From the NCBI GenBank assembly GCA_030435675.1, contig CM059623.1, positions 16,080,205 to 16,144,204 on the forward strand: a stretch of 64,000 nt of DNA. Reading direction: 5' to 3'. Below are positions 20,752 to 31,844 of this stretch, one piece after another. Below the pieces are notes generated by a model. It searched no databases. It had not been told where the DNA came from and worked only from the letters and a program-made list of their open reading frames with translations. The position numbers were made by a program, and so were the translations under genes. The first letter of the stretch is position 1. Each line of letters begins with the position of its first letter. Source of the DNA: Steinernema hermaphroditum. Taxonomy: Eukaryota > Nematoda > Chromadorea > Rhabditida > Steinernematidae.

Positions 20752-21655
20752 ATGAGCGGCGGCTGGGGTACTTCAGCAGAGTCCGATTGGTGTTCGAGTC
20801 CCGGTGCTAACAAGCTAGACGACCTGGTCGAGTCACTTACGAAGAAGTTTGGCTCTGATTCGACAAACGCAGCCGCGCTCCACGAGTTCATCGCGCCGAA
20901 GCAGGATAGCAGCGGGTCCGCTGTTTCGCTTACTCGGAAATCCAACAAGCCGAACAGCGCTCCGAAGATACTCAAGCATCCGAACATGGTCGGCCAGAAT
21001 AAGAATAACAGCAACAGTCTGCGGCGGGTTACCTTTGAGGTTGGTTTCCAAGCTTTTGTCTACATCTGTTGTCTACACAATTCTTATGTGTCCGTGAACT
21101 CTGACCTCTCTGCAATAGTCGTGGTTTATTGTCTGATGCAATGTTTCAAGACTTGAAAGTTTTGAATTCTGGTCTAGACAATGCATTTCTGTCTGTGAAC
21201 TCTTATTTGTTTTAAGTGGTGTTTTATTTGATGCGAGACTTGTATGGCCGCATCCGTTTGATCTAGGCGTTGAAGTCCGACAGTTTTTCAACTGTTTTAT
21301 CTGTTTCGTACCGTTCAAACGATTATTCCTTACTCCGATAATCTTAGTTAGACAGGCGCTTTTCTTACATTTTGATGGCTTTAATGCAATCCCTAATTCT
21401 TGTCCGTTTCAGGTTGAAAAATTCGCTGCATCCCAAACAGCCGACAGAAATGAACGCGACAGCGCCATGGCGCAGCTTGCGATGTCGCTAGGCGCGAAGC
21501 CGAAGAAGAATAAAGCAGTGAACTACAAGAAGTTGAAGGAGGAACGGGCTCAAGTGAAGACGAACTCCGGTGGCGCCGACAAGCACGCCGCGCTCATGAG
21601 TATTCAGAAGAAGGCTTTCAAGAAAAACGGGAAGAAACAGACGGGGAAAAAGTGA
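20752..21655 (+). CDS. Unrecognised 176-aa basic-tailed protein
   Basis: Exons 20752-21039 and 21413-21655 (phase 0, GAG|GTTGGT ... CCGTTTCAG). The start ATG lies 7 bases after a TTTCATTGCAG acceptor. The N-terminal part is acidic/Ser-rich (MSGGWGTSAESDWCSSPG, NKLDDLVESLTKKFG), the centre is Ser/Pro/Asn-rich, and exon 2 is strongly basic (KPKKNKAVNYKKLKEERAQ ... GKKQTGKK), suggesting nucleic-acid or ribosome contact; this is inference. I know no family for it. The second exon starts with a helical segment (VEKFAASQTADRNERDSAMA). Three partial copies lie at 15815-16240, 20262-20430 and 26845-26925, so this locus has been duplicated repeatedly at DNA level. A poly(A) signal AATAAA lies at about 21761. 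Confidence 0.7.
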
Positions 21656-22266
21656 TAGTTTCCGCTAGATTGGTTTTATTATTTCCATAGTTGTGTCTAG
21701 ATCGCGCGCCGGACGTGCTCAGTCAACATGATTGTGTCTTATACTCGATCTCTACCGTAATAAACTTTTATTTCCATGGAGTTCTGCGAGGGATTTGGGT
21801 AGTTCGGGTTCTGTGGTGATGGGCGTGGCTTGCCGTGATTCACATATCTTATCCTTTGTGCTGTGTTTATTTCTGGGCACCGAGACGATTTTAGCCCTTG
21901 CTATAACGAACTTGCTGATGCTAGATGAGCCCAGAGTCGTACTCAATGGAAATAATTCTTGATTTTGCTAAATACCATCGTGTACCATCGTTTTTTGGCA
22001 TAATTTAGCTACCCTTTCCAGTATATTTCTGATCTTGGAGAGCCACCTGATTTTCAACTTATAGACCGATTTTCCTGGCATTTGACGATCCCAATACGGT
22101 AGTTAGGTAATAAAGTTTTAAATGTAAGACGTTCTATTATACAACCTCATTATGGCGATTAGGTGCATGGTTTGTTGTCTAGACCAATTACATTTTATTT
22201 TACTCGCGTTCGTGTCTGTGTCAACGCCGCTCTATGCCCTCCTTCTTATCTGAAAACATCTTTCAG

Positions 22267-23969
22267 ATGAGTCGTAGAGGAGGATCTTCAGTGTTCCGTC
22301 GCCCCGATAGTGACTCAGAAGGAGATGACGACTACTCGTCGCGTTTGGTCCGTGCGAAACCCATTTCCGACAAGTTCGCCCGAAAGCTCGGCGATTCTTA
22401 CGGCCAAGGACGTGATTTCGTCGTCGGCAGCGCGAAGAGTCAGGCGGATTTCTACGGCAAACAACATCTTATTACCACGCGAGGAGAAACATCAGAAAAC
22501 GCTAGTGCCGAACGTGCTTTGACTACCGATGAGAAGAACAAATTGAACGCGAAGATTCTGAAAGCGGAGCTAAAGGGTGACATGGTAATGATATGATATA
22601 CTGCTGTGCAACTGTCTAACTGACACCTAGGATCTCGTCGCAAAACTGAAAAACAAGCTTGCTTCCGGAGTGTCTGCGAAAGAAAAGCATGACAACGAAG
22701 CTGGCCCGTCTTCGGCTTCCGGCAAGAAAGACGTTGTTCTACTCAATGTGGATAAAAGGACGGGAATGGTGAAGCCGTCGGGCAATCATAAATCACGTTC
22801 TTCCGGAAGTAGTAGGACGGACGATGGAAAGTATAGACTGGGAACTGTGGAGGCAGAGTACTCGAGAAAGCGGGAGCTCAGCGATATGGTGGCTGAGGAG
22901 AAGCGAACGACCGCAGAAGATCAGATCAGTATGTTTGGACGTTCAGCTAAGGTTCGCGGTTTCATTTTGATTTGATTATTCTTTGAAGTAATAATATCGT
23001 ATCTTTGATTACCCACTCTGTCGCCGACAAATTCTAGGTCGCATCAGAAACTCGGACAGAAGATGACTGGATTGTTGATGACAACATAATGAGCCATCCC
23101 AAGAAGCGCCGACATGAAGAGAAAGACAAAAGGAAAGAGAAGGATCGGATGATTAAGGAACACAAGGAGCTCGAAAGAACCCTCGACTCGTGCAAGCGCT
23201 GCATAGACAGCAAACAACTTCTGAAACATTGTGTAGTTGCCACAGGATTTAAGGTGTGTGCATATCTCTATTCATCTGTTTAAATTATCTATTTTCAGAC
23301 CTACTTATCCGCTGTACCCTGGCGCCCTATGGTCCCCGACCATTGCCTCATCATTCCTATGAGCCATGCCTCCTGTTCGGTGAATCTGGACGAAGACGTC
23401 TACGAAGAAATGCGAATTTGGCGTAAAGGTCTTGTGGCAATGTGGAGAGAAGAAGATATGGATTGCGTCTTCCTTGAAATGGCTCGCAATGTGAAGGACC
23501 AGCGCCACATGATCATAGAGTGTATACCACTCCCACAGGAAATAGGAGACATGGCACCAATCTACTTCAAGAAGGCGATTATGGAGAGCGGAAGCGAGTG
23601 GGCGACGAACAAGAAACTGATCGATTTGAGCAAAGTAAAGAACGGCGATATTCGCCGGGCGGTGCCCAAGGGCTTCTCTTACTTTTCGGTGGATTTCGGG
23701 CTTCAGTCCGGATACGCACATGTGATAGAGGATGAGGAAAGCTTTCCAAACAATTTCGCTCACGTATGTGGCACTGTCCCTGACTACATGTACGCCATGT
23801 TTATTTTCAGGAAATCCTCGGAGGGGTGCTCGATTTGGACCATAAGCTTTGGCGCAAGCAAGAGAACCTCGACTTCGACAAGCAGAAGAAGAACTGCGAT
23901 GATCTGAAGAACAAGTGGGCCGACTACGACTGGACCGAACGTGCTAAGCAGAGGCGAGAAGATTCCTAA
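22267..23969 (+). CDS. CWF19-like protein 2 (spliceosome-associated)
   Basis: Five phase-0 exons (22267-22584, 22631-22951, 23038-23253, 23299-23763, 23811-23969) encode 492 residues. The N-terminal half is charged and disordered (SRRGGSSVFRRPDSDSEGDD; KRRHEEKDKRKEKDRM). Residues 260-440 carry the CwfJ C-terminal domain 1, a HIT-like fold, with the C-x2-C start (DSCKRCIDS), VPDHCLIIPMSHA, VFLEMARN and HMIIECIPLP. Domain 2 follows (GFSYFSVDFGLQSGYAHVIE, FPNNFAHEILGGVLDLD). These features define Cwf19/Drn1-type proteins, which bind the intron-lariat spliceosome and help lariat turnover. The human homologue is 894 residues, so the disordered region is much shorter here. TTTCAG abuts the ATG at 22267, a trans-splice site; an ATG 33 bases upstream is less likely. 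Confidence 0.92.
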
Positions 23970-25570
23970 ACGTTTTGTTCGTAAATGTGGCCTGTTGCTG
24001 TAACAAATACAAATACTTTTGATGCGGCATTTCTTATAATTTGATTAACTGTTCGACGAGTTCGTTGAGCTGATTGTTTTCGGTGTAAACTGTATAACGG
24101 TCGAGCTGCAGAGGCTGCATCTATTGCTCGGGCTGCTGTACATCTTGTGCAGGAACGGTCCGACTCAGCCATATCCTCCCATGGAGTCGTCAAGGATCTC
24201 TGATTTTCCGTGTCGAAGCCTCCGTGTCGTTTAATACATAGGCAGGTTTCCAAGAAGAATTTATTGAAAATAGATTTATGATACATCTTATTTAATCCCT
24301 TACAGCGGATTACCATCGGTTATGCGCACGTTGTGTTTTCTATTTACGCGAATGGCGAAATCCGATTATGGGTGTTGAGCATAAACTTCAACACACGGAC
24401 AAGACACGAATCGTACTATCCACGTCGACGTTAACCAATCTAATACAATGTCCACTTGTGAATAAGTAAAAGCACCGATACAATGATACAAATTTGAAAG
24501 AGAGTTGTAGTGGATTACCGTATAGCCTTACGAATAGCCGGCTGTGGCTTACTATGCCCCGCCTATCATGTAGATCTCATAAATCAACACATGCCTTACC
24601 GACTCATGCAAAACACATCTCTGGGCACTGGCCATAATACGATGATGGTTTTTACGGCGATCCTCTGGCTTTCCTTCCTCGTCATTCCTCAATGTACCAG
24701 CATGAGGTTTAGAACTAGACAATGGAACAAGTATTCGTTTCTTTTCGGATGTAAGTCACATCTAAAGTGCTTATAACTAAAATTTGCAATAGCTTCTAAA
24801 AGCGACTCCAACATCACAATGTCTGATTGACATTCCTGACACTTTCTTTTTTTGCGGAGTCCTTCAGGCCTTTTAAACATACAATAACAAGCTGAAGACC
24901 TGCACTATCGCCTTCGGCGTTACTATCCACAGGGAAGCTCCGAATGTTTTCGCGACGCATAAGGTAAACCGGAATATGATATCGCAATTCACTTCGTCAG
25001 GACTTTTAGGACTGTCGTGAAACCAATATCCGTATCCGATGCGAGCACCATATCCGATGCGAGCAAGATCTCTAGTCATGACTTTATATCCGCATGGACT
25101 AAGACATCTTGTTCGTACCGGACTGGGATCCGGGGTGGGCGAAGGGTCGTCGGGCACCGTCCACCGTGAAGGGCAATTGATCTAGTCACGGCAAGAGTGA
25201 GATGCGTGACTGCGATCATTACCCCTCGCGGTAGACGGCACCGCTGAGCGAAGCCACCGCCCACCTTTGCGATCAACTTATCTAGTCATGATTACGGTAA
25301 ACACATGGACTGAGATAGTTAACCGTGAAGGTGGGCGACGGGATGGAGAGGGGGCCACGATTGGATTGAGGTGGATGAAGACAACTAGCGATACCGGGAT
25401 GTTCCGGGGATTTTATGGCGTGAGGGTGAGGTGTGAAGGCGGGCCGGGGGTGTGCTTATCGGGTGCTACTGTACCGCCCTTTTCGGTAATGAGGATGGAT
25501 TGAAATGAAACCAACGAGGTAAATAAGCGATTTTGCAAATGCCTAAAAATTGAAAAGAAAACTTTACAGT
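23970..25570. other. No confident gene; GC-rich patch at 25.0-25.5 kb
   Basis: Minus ORF 23966-24316 overlaps the CWF19L2 3' end and has no recognised motif; in another minus frame a short Leu/Gln-rich peptide ends near 24040, so an antisense exon cannot be excluded. From 25040 to 25500 the base composition turns GC-rich, with repeated words TCTAGTCATGA / TCTAGTCACGG and CCGTGAAGG, probably a decayed repeat. Confidence 0.35.
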
Positions 25571-25577
25571 TTCGGCA

Positions 25578-26095
25578 AGTTACTTTGTACAGTCGCTAGC
25601 TGCATTAGAGACGAAACGTCGATACCGATTTTGACTTCTGAACAGAACATAGTCATTGATATGACAACATCTGGATTAAAGGTCGATATGATTCAGATTC
25701 AGAAATACATTGTTTTCAGAATATCATGCATCATCCTTGAAGTTTCAATATGACAATCTACCGTCAGTACTCTCTTGAATCGATGACTACCTCTTTTCTG
25801 ACCATCCATTTGACAAAACTGACCTAAAAAAGTTGCAGCAACCACTAATCTTAGGTTACTTTGTACAATCGCTGGCCGAGACCAAACATCGATACTGATC
25901 TTGACTTCTGAAGAGAACACAATCATTGAGATGATAAATTTTGGACTGAAGGTCGATATGAACCAGAAATGCAATATGAAGATCACAATCGAATGTTTCA
26001 ATGTTATCTTCTAACGTCGATACTCTTTTGAATTGTGTCTGCGTTCCTGTCCGTACACCTTTTTTCTGACCATATATCTCTCTACCTGACAAGAC
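25578..26095. repeat. Two-unit tandem duplication (~280 bp)
   Basis: TTACTTTGTACAGTCGCTAG at 25580 and TTACTTTGTACAATCGCTGG at 25856 open two parallel units. Shared words then follow in order: CGTCGATACCGATTTTGACT / CATCGATACTGATCTTGACT, AGAACATAGTCATTGA / AGAACACAATCATTGA, GGTCGATATGA, GTTTCAATATGACAATCTAC / GTTTCAATGTTATCTTCTAA, TCTTTTCTGACCAT / TTTTTCTGACCAT. The reading frames across it are not conserved between units. Confidence 0.7.
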
Positions 26096-26844
26096 AGAGC
26101 TGACAAAGTAGCACCAAACAGGAAATTTGCAAACAGTTTCACTGTCGTCCTAACTAGGTCAAGTGAACTAAGTCCGCTACAAGAATAGAATGATTAGAAC
26201 AATTCAATTAGAAATTTTCTAAATGATTCAACGAGTCGAATCTGACATTTTCGCAGCAAATTCCTTCTTAACCAAGAACCTTTCTTCTTTATAAGTTATC
26301 AGTCTCCGTTTGCGAACAGCTCAAGTGGTACAGTAATTAAGTAATTAGCATTTGACTAACCCGCCATATCAAAGTAACGCTTTTTTCGTTCCACCAATGC
26401 CATGAATCGGCTATTATTCGGAAAAATCTGTTGCACCGAGTGAAACTATGCAACTGGTAGATTATGTTGTAAATATTTGCAATGTGATATGTATCGCCCT
26501 GAAACCCCTGTCACTGTGATCTTATGCGTTCTTAACTCGCGCGTCCATCGTTTTACACCTAGCTACACGTTGATCCGCCATAAAGACCCTTAACACCTTG
26601 ACAAGCAGGCGAGGTGTGGAATCTAATAGTCTTTTAAGTGTCCTTTTCACAATGCAGTCATTGTCCCGACTTGACACCGACGCGAACGCGTGTCAAGTCA
26701 ACCTGAGAGGGGCACTTCATTCACACCTAGATGTAATAGGTGTCAAGCGGAAAGCAGCAGCAACGACAAGTTCCATCTTCCCAAGAAATACTTTTCCAAC
26801 GACAATTAAAGTGCTTTCAGATTATGAAATTCGCTAAACGTGCA

Positions 26845-26928
26845 GGGGGAACGCGCTCAAGCGAAGACGAACTCCGGTGGCACCGACAAGCACGCCGCAC
26901 TCAGTACTCAGAAGAAGGCTTTATTTCA
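26845..26928 (+). pseudogene. Short exon-2 fragment of the 176-aa gene
   Basis: GGAACGCGCTCAAGCGAAGA, CGAACTCCGGTGGCACCGAC, AAGCACGCCGCACTCA and CAGAAGAAGGCTTTAT match 21541-21620 in the gene at 20752 with about one change in ten. Like the copy at 15.8 kb it has CAAGCGAAGAC where the parent has CAAGTGAAGAC. The flanks do not match the parent, so it is an isolated fragment. Confidence 0.75.
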
Positions 26929-27086
26929 TTTTTTTGCGCTTTCCTTTTCTTGGGGCGCTAGTGGTTTGACCATGTTGGCAAATGTGCGTCATGTGGCCAA
27001 CAACCTTTATGGAGTTACTGTTTTTATTGGTGGCACAGTTTAAAGGAGTGAGTGAAGGGAAATGATAAGACCAGTTGATGACGAGG

Positions 27087-27242
27087 TTACACGTAGTTTT
27101 TCATCTTCATAAGGGCAGAAGCGACGTGGAACCGAAGTTTTGCGAGGGCTTCAGGCGATGCTCGGACCCACACTCCTTCCGATATCTCTATAAGCACACC
27201 TTTGCCATCGTCTGCGATCTTCCAGTTGGCGCTTGGAGGCAT
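27087..27242 (-). CDS. Small ORF, 51 aa, possible downstream cistron
   Basis: The minus strand reads MPPSANWKIADDGKGVLIE, then EGVWVRASPEALAKLRFHV and a basic end MKMKNYV before TAA. The frame has balanced composition and an acceptor-like GAAGTTTAG one base before the ATG, as expected of a trans-spliced cistron. It lies 0.37 kb downstream of SWT1 on the same strand. The frame is open about 20 codons further upstream, so it could also be the last exon of a longer gene. A longer plus-strand ORF (27075-27341) covers the same bases and is judged the shadow. The family is not recognised. Confidence 0.4.
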   Translation of the reverse strand: MPPSANWKIADDGKGVLIEISEGVWVRASPEALAKLRFHVASALMKMKNYV

Positions 27243-27576
27243 TCTAAACTTCGTGGACACAGTAAAACAACGGAACAGGAGATATGCAAAGGAGCCGACC
27301 TCGCATCACCAGAGTCTAGATTATACAAATATTTTTATTAAGAATTTTCGTATAAGTGTAACAACCGGTATGGAATAAAGACAGTGAAACAAACGCAAGA
27401 TGTAGTTGGAATAGGAACATACCTAACAAAGAAACCGCTCACCGGAAGTGATATAAATTGTTCTGTTTTTTTCGTAGAAATGTGGAGAATTTAAGGGGTA
27501 CAACCAATATGTACATGGAGCAATGAAAATGGCAGGAGAGACAAGATATGTACAATGACAAAGTGCAAAAACTTAC

Positions 27577-27613
27577 CTTCTCTAACGCGTCGATTTCTGT
27601 CTTCTTTCTTCAT
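27577..27613 (-). CDS. Isolated 37-nt coding exon overlapping the SWT1 stop
   Basis: A strong acceptor (GCTGTTTTCAG) and a perfect donor (AG|GTAAGT) bracket 37 bases that read ATG AAG AAA GAA ... (MKKEDRNRRVRE). The ATG overlaps the SWT1 stop codon (ATGA). Either it opens a downstream cistron whose spliced-leader site is placed as in CWF19L2 (AG directly before ATG), or it is an alternative exon of SWT1. I found no donor upstream that would join it to SWT1 in frame. Confidence 0.4.
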
Positions 27614-29660
27614 CTGAAAACAGCATTGGTTTGGGGTTGTTTTTCTGGGGTGGTGGTAAGGGGGTAGTTCAGCTTCAACAACTTCAAGAACTCGTCACTG
27701 TTCAAACACTTCAAGTCGTATGCAGCCGCGCGAAGACTGCAGTTGCAATCGGAGGTAACGAAGAACACATCGACTTGTCCATCTCCGTAGGTGCGCACGA
27801 CTTCGTCCCGGAGATTCTTTGCGCACTCCACGATGATATCGTCATTTTTCAGTCCCGGTGTCAAGTACGAGCGCATCTCCTCACGCTGCTCAACAATGAC
27901 CATCTTGGTGGGTTGCAGATCGAGCGCCACACGATGCACTTCTTGACTCATTCGGGCTACATTTCTGTTCACCGTCTTCTGATGATCGAGCTCATCAAGA
28001 ACCTGCAAACAAACAATAAATTGGCTTCTGATAAATATGCACACCTTTCTGGGAATAACAACGTTAACTCCACGAATAACGCAATCCTCCATGACGTGCG
28101 GGTTATCTAACAGGCTGCACGTGTCAAAAACAACTATGCACTTCAAATCCTTCTTAGGTGCAAGCTCGTGCTGGTCTTCCATGTCGACATCAGGTGAAAT
28201 GTCAAAGTCTCCAATATCAAAGTCGACATCCATCGGTTCATCATATTCTTCAGCTTCTTCGTCGCTCCTAAACAATCGTTTCAACAGAGATTAGCAATTA
28301 CACTCATACAGTTCCAGCAATTCCGCGTCATTCAGCTCGTATGCGTTCGCGATCTTTTCAGCTTCCGGTTGGGCGTTGATGACCAAAGCAACAGCTGGCG
28401 TTTGAGGCACATCGGTGGTCGCCGTATTTTGTTGCATGTTCGGTACGGTTTTCTAAAATACACGACGTTATTTTAAAGCGTGTGTTCCATATTCGTACGT
28501 TGATCTGCGAAGTACTGTGGCACTCTGTGGTCAAGGTTGTCTGTGCAACAACCTTAGCAGGGAACGGCGGGATATCCGCCTGTTGACTGTGTGGTTTCTC
28601 ATTGCTGGTTAAGACCACATTCGCGAGCCTTGGCTGTGTAGCGGCTGTGGGCTCGGTTTTGTGATGTTCATCTCGTTTCTCCTAAAATTACATATACAGA
28701 TTGCAAAAAAAACATCAGCAAATACCGTACCTTTTGTTCACTGTTCACCGCTTTTTCATTGACATCGTTGATCACGATGACACCATCATCTTCACACTTC
28801 CGTTCAGCAGTTTCAGTTGCCTTCAACGGACTTTCTCCAACAGCTGCCAACTTTTTTGGGATTTTAAAGCTAACAGGCTTGCGATTCAATTCGCTTTTCA
28901 CTGGCTCAAGGCTTTGTGACCGCGATGCGACAGAATCTCTCTTCCGGCCAACATTCTTCAAAGGACTCACAGATTTGACCTTTCTGGGCGACTTGGCAAT
29001 CACTTTATTTTCCGTCCCTCCCGCGTTTTCCTTTTCACGGTTGCATTTGCACGCCGTTGAAGCGGATTCGGCAGAAGGAATCGACGTTGTTTCGTTTGAG
29101 CAAACCGGTGCTTCGCAACTCACCGAGCTTTCTTGTTTTTTCTTAGGCGCTTCAGCCTTCTGCTCTGATTTGCACCTTTTCTTCTTTTTGTTTCGCTTCA
29201 TTGGTAGGGGAACTCCGAACTTGTTGCGCGGCACATAATTCTGTCCAACAACGTAAGCTCGCTGCACTTCCTGTTGATGGTGCTCGAAGAATGGCGGGAC
29301 TGAGCATGACGGGCCATTGTACGCGCCGTTCGGGGCGGGAAGGAGACCTCGGCGTGGCATCACAGGAGGTTGAATTGGCATCTGATGGCGCATTGGTACA
29401 TATGGAGTCGGAGGCGGCTGAAGTGACGAGGGATTCCCCCAACCGTAGATGGGCGCCATAACGCGTTCATCAAATTCTCGCTGCCAGAGACTTTCGCCGG
29501 TTTTCGTGTTGAAGAAGAATAGACAGCCCGAGTGTTCTGACCAGCAAGCCTTCCAAGGCTGTGGGATTCCAGGAACGTAAACTTCTTTGCCCGTTCTTCG
29601 GCCGCCTCCTTTTGCCGCGTTTTCTTGACTCGTCGACGATTCAGCTGAGGTGGAAGCCAT
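27610..29660 (-). CDS. SWT1-type protein: WW domain plus PIN endoribonuclease
   Basis: Exons 29660-28731, 28681-28499, 28452-28304, 28267-28045 and 28002-27610 encode 625 residues. Residues 30-65 form a WW domain (PQPWKACWSEHSGCLFFFN then TGESLWQREF). A Pro-rich and basic linker follows (KRNKKKKRCKSEQK), then an acidic stretch (SDEEAEEYDEPMDVDFDIGD). The PIN domain covers about residues 420-605: KCIVVFDTCSLLDNP (first catalytic Asp), VLDELDHQK, LKNDDIIVECA and FFVTSDCNCSLRAAA (C-terminal Asp with Asn), the expected acidic set. SWT1 proteins are nuclear endoribonucleases that destroy defective transcripts near the nuclear pore; WW plus PIN is, as I recall, also the plant SWT1 plan. Splice phases all agree (exon 3 ends in phase 2). 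AACACA separates a TTTTTCAG acceptor from the ATG. Confidence 0.82.
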
Positions 29661-29689
29661 TGTGTTCTGAAAAACACAGATCTTACAAC

Positions 29690-31165
29690 GAATGTGAAAA
29701 CGAATTAATAAACACCACGCGATAAGTGAAAAAAACGCCCCTCATTTCTCTCCTTAGCAGAAACGAAAGACACTCAAGCAATGAGCGCTAGTCATCCTAA
29801 AAACCCATCGCTACGAGCGTGCAGGCTGCATTCGAAGGAAAAATTGCTCGCGGTGGGATTCACAAGCAAATGGATCTCGAGAAGAGCCAAGCACATGCTT
29901 GGGAGCCGACCGCTCTGAGGAAAAAAGGAGGAGTTAGTAAATGAGTCTCGATTTGCATAGACCAGACAGATGGGAAAGATTGGTTTGCAGAAACGAGACG
30001 GATTTGCAAAACTTGTCTGTCAAAAACTACGCTGAACACAAGAATGACGAGACTGTCCGTGGCCACAATATAAGGATTCGCTCGAAAAAGATGTAATGCG
30101 AATGACTCACAATCGATTTATATCATCCAAAAATCGTCTAGATCAGAATGAAAACTGACCGCGGGCATACGAATTAAAGAATACAACGTTGATCCATTCG
30201 AATATAACGTATAAAACCTGCTAAATTATAAAAAGCATAAGATAGCACAAAAACTACAAATGCAAATTCGGAAAAGTTCATCTCTATAAAGAGCCGAAAA
30301 AAAGAACAGATTTGCCAGAACATAACCCACAGCGACGCAACTCTCTGCAGCACGATAGAATACACCGGAAACAGGTTGAATAAGGCAGTCGCCGAATGTA
30401 TATTCTGCGACAATTTTCGAAACAGCTGGAGCGCGAACAAGGGACTCAACGGCGCATATGAGAGCGCACCGAGCGATGAGACACAAACCACAAACGTAGA
30501 CAGACAGATAGACAGACAAGCAGATGGACATGCCCAGGCGAACAAATAAATATTTACATGAGTGGACGCGTTGCAAACGCAAATCGGCAATTAATTGGCC
30601 ACACATGTTGCAAGCGAGGGTTACGGTACGCGGAGCTTGGCGTTGCGAACGGGGACATCGCAACATTTTAGGGATAAAATTTTGCACTTTTGCACATTTT
30701 TTGCACGACTAACTGATGTGTAGAAGAGGATAAAGGAACGGCATAGAGGGGGACGCTTGTGTATCCGGTTGGCATATATTTTGGCGATATTTTGTAAAGA
30801 GTGGAGAGACTTCGCCTATAATAAAACGAGAGGTATTGCGCTGGCGCTGTAGCAGGCTTGTCGGATAGCTTGAGAAGGAACAGAAAGTTATGAGATTTGA
30901 CTGGGCGACGTCTGGTCGGCCATGAATGGCCGCACCGAGAATTTATCGCCTCCGACGTCCCTCCTTTCCCTCCGCATTTCAGGTCGTCGTCGACAGATTC
31001 GGCTCTGTAGACGACAAACGGCCCATCGCGCAAGGGAAATCACAACAAAGACGCCTTTGCCGCCGACGATCCGGCCCGTGCCATTAAGGGGAGACGTGAA
31101 GCAGGCGCGAATCGGTGTCCCCACAGTCTCCACCACTGGATTCTGCTCTTCTCGCACACAATCTT
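29690..31165. other. No confident gene; upstream region of SWT1
   Basis: AT-rich to 30.6 kb, then GC-rich with overlapping ORFs on both strands at 30.67-31.29 kb. None has recognisable motifs. The minus frame at 30174-30687 is Cys/Leu-rich and contains simple (CAGACAGATAGACAGA) sequence, so it is probably spurious. A CCGCATTTCAG acceptor at about 30980 could open a 5' exon for the coding-like exon at 31169. Confidence 0.35.
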
Positions 31166-31168
31166 TAG

Positions 31169-31319
31169 TGAGTTTAAATTTGCCTATGATGACTGTGCTT
31201 CCTTTCCCAAATGCCCATCGGAGTATCCGTTATTCCCCGAGGTTCCCAAGGTTCCCACAAACAACCCAGCATACAAACAATGCAAATTGACAATACCGGT
31301 TGGCGATGTCTACTACTAA
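31169..31319 (+). CDS. Candidate 3' exon, Pro/Cys-containing
   Basis: After an ACAATCTTTAG acceptor a frame of 49 codons runs to TAA: EFKFAYDDCASFPKCPSEY, FPEVPKVPTNNPAYKQ, ending TIPVGDVYY. It has three Cys and balanced residue use, typical of a small secreted protein. The upstream exon was not found (an exon ending in phase 2 is needed). The next gene starts 59 bases after the stop, so the two could be one operon. Confidence 0.3.
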
Positions 31320-31377
31320 TTGTCGCGGAAAAGAAAGAGAGAAAATGTGAGGAACCGTTACTTCACCTTTTGCGGAA

Positions 31378-31831
31378 ATGAGTGACGAGGAGGTTGCCTA
31401 TTCGGACGATTCGGACGCTACAGTAGGTTACTACTCGCCATACTTGAAGCTTAGGGCGTGTGCGCAGGTCTACACGGAGATGAGACCGGGAACACAGTAT
31501 AGCGTTCACTTTGAAACTCACAAAGCTTACGACGACCTTCCGTACAACTCGGCCACTAGCTTCACATACTATCCAAAGGATTCGGTCGCTCAACAACCGC
31601 AAAGGGCAAGTTACTGTTTACCAATTGTATTTCACTTCCTTGTATCGCAAGATTCTACGCGAGCTCAAAGTCCGTCAAAGTTGCTGTGGTTCCAATCAAA
31701 ACTTAAAGCAAGACTTGCAAGAAGACGACTTCGAAACCACAATCAAGAAGTTGAAAGAACCGGACATTCAAATGGACCACGAAACGCGAAAAAAGATGCC
31801 AAAGGCGACATCTGATCTCTTACTCTCTTAA
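31378..31831 (+). CDS. Unrecognised 135-aa protein with a GC-AG intron
   Basis: Exon 1 (31378-31605) begins MSDEEVAYSDDSDATVGYY and is acidic, then Tyr-rich (YLKLRACAQVYTEMRPGTQ). It ends at AGG|GCAAGT, a GC donor otherwise matching the consensus. A 46-nt intron ends in TATCGCAAG. Exon 2 (31652-31831) continues ILRELKVRQSCCGSNQ ... DDFETTIKKLKEP and stops. The 46-nt length explains why the two open frames are offset by one base, and it fits the other tiny introns here (42, 44, 44, 48). If the intron is retained or differently placed, the peptide SLYRKILRELK appears, which resembles a LYR motif of mitochondrial assembly factors; I consider this a weaker reading. The family is not recognised. 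Confidence 0.45.
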
Positions 31832-31844
31832 CCGTCCCTTTCAG

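Noticed and set aside
26300..26400. tRNA-like stretch (AGCTCAAGTGGTACAG ... GCATTTGACT)
   Set aside because: It recalls a D-arm and anticodon stem but is split by TAATTAAGTAATTA and lacks T-arm and acceptor pairing.
31606..31700. True LYR-motif protein
   Set aside because: The motif SLYRKILRE requires reading through the 46-nt intron that best joins the two exons, and no ATG precedes it in that frame.
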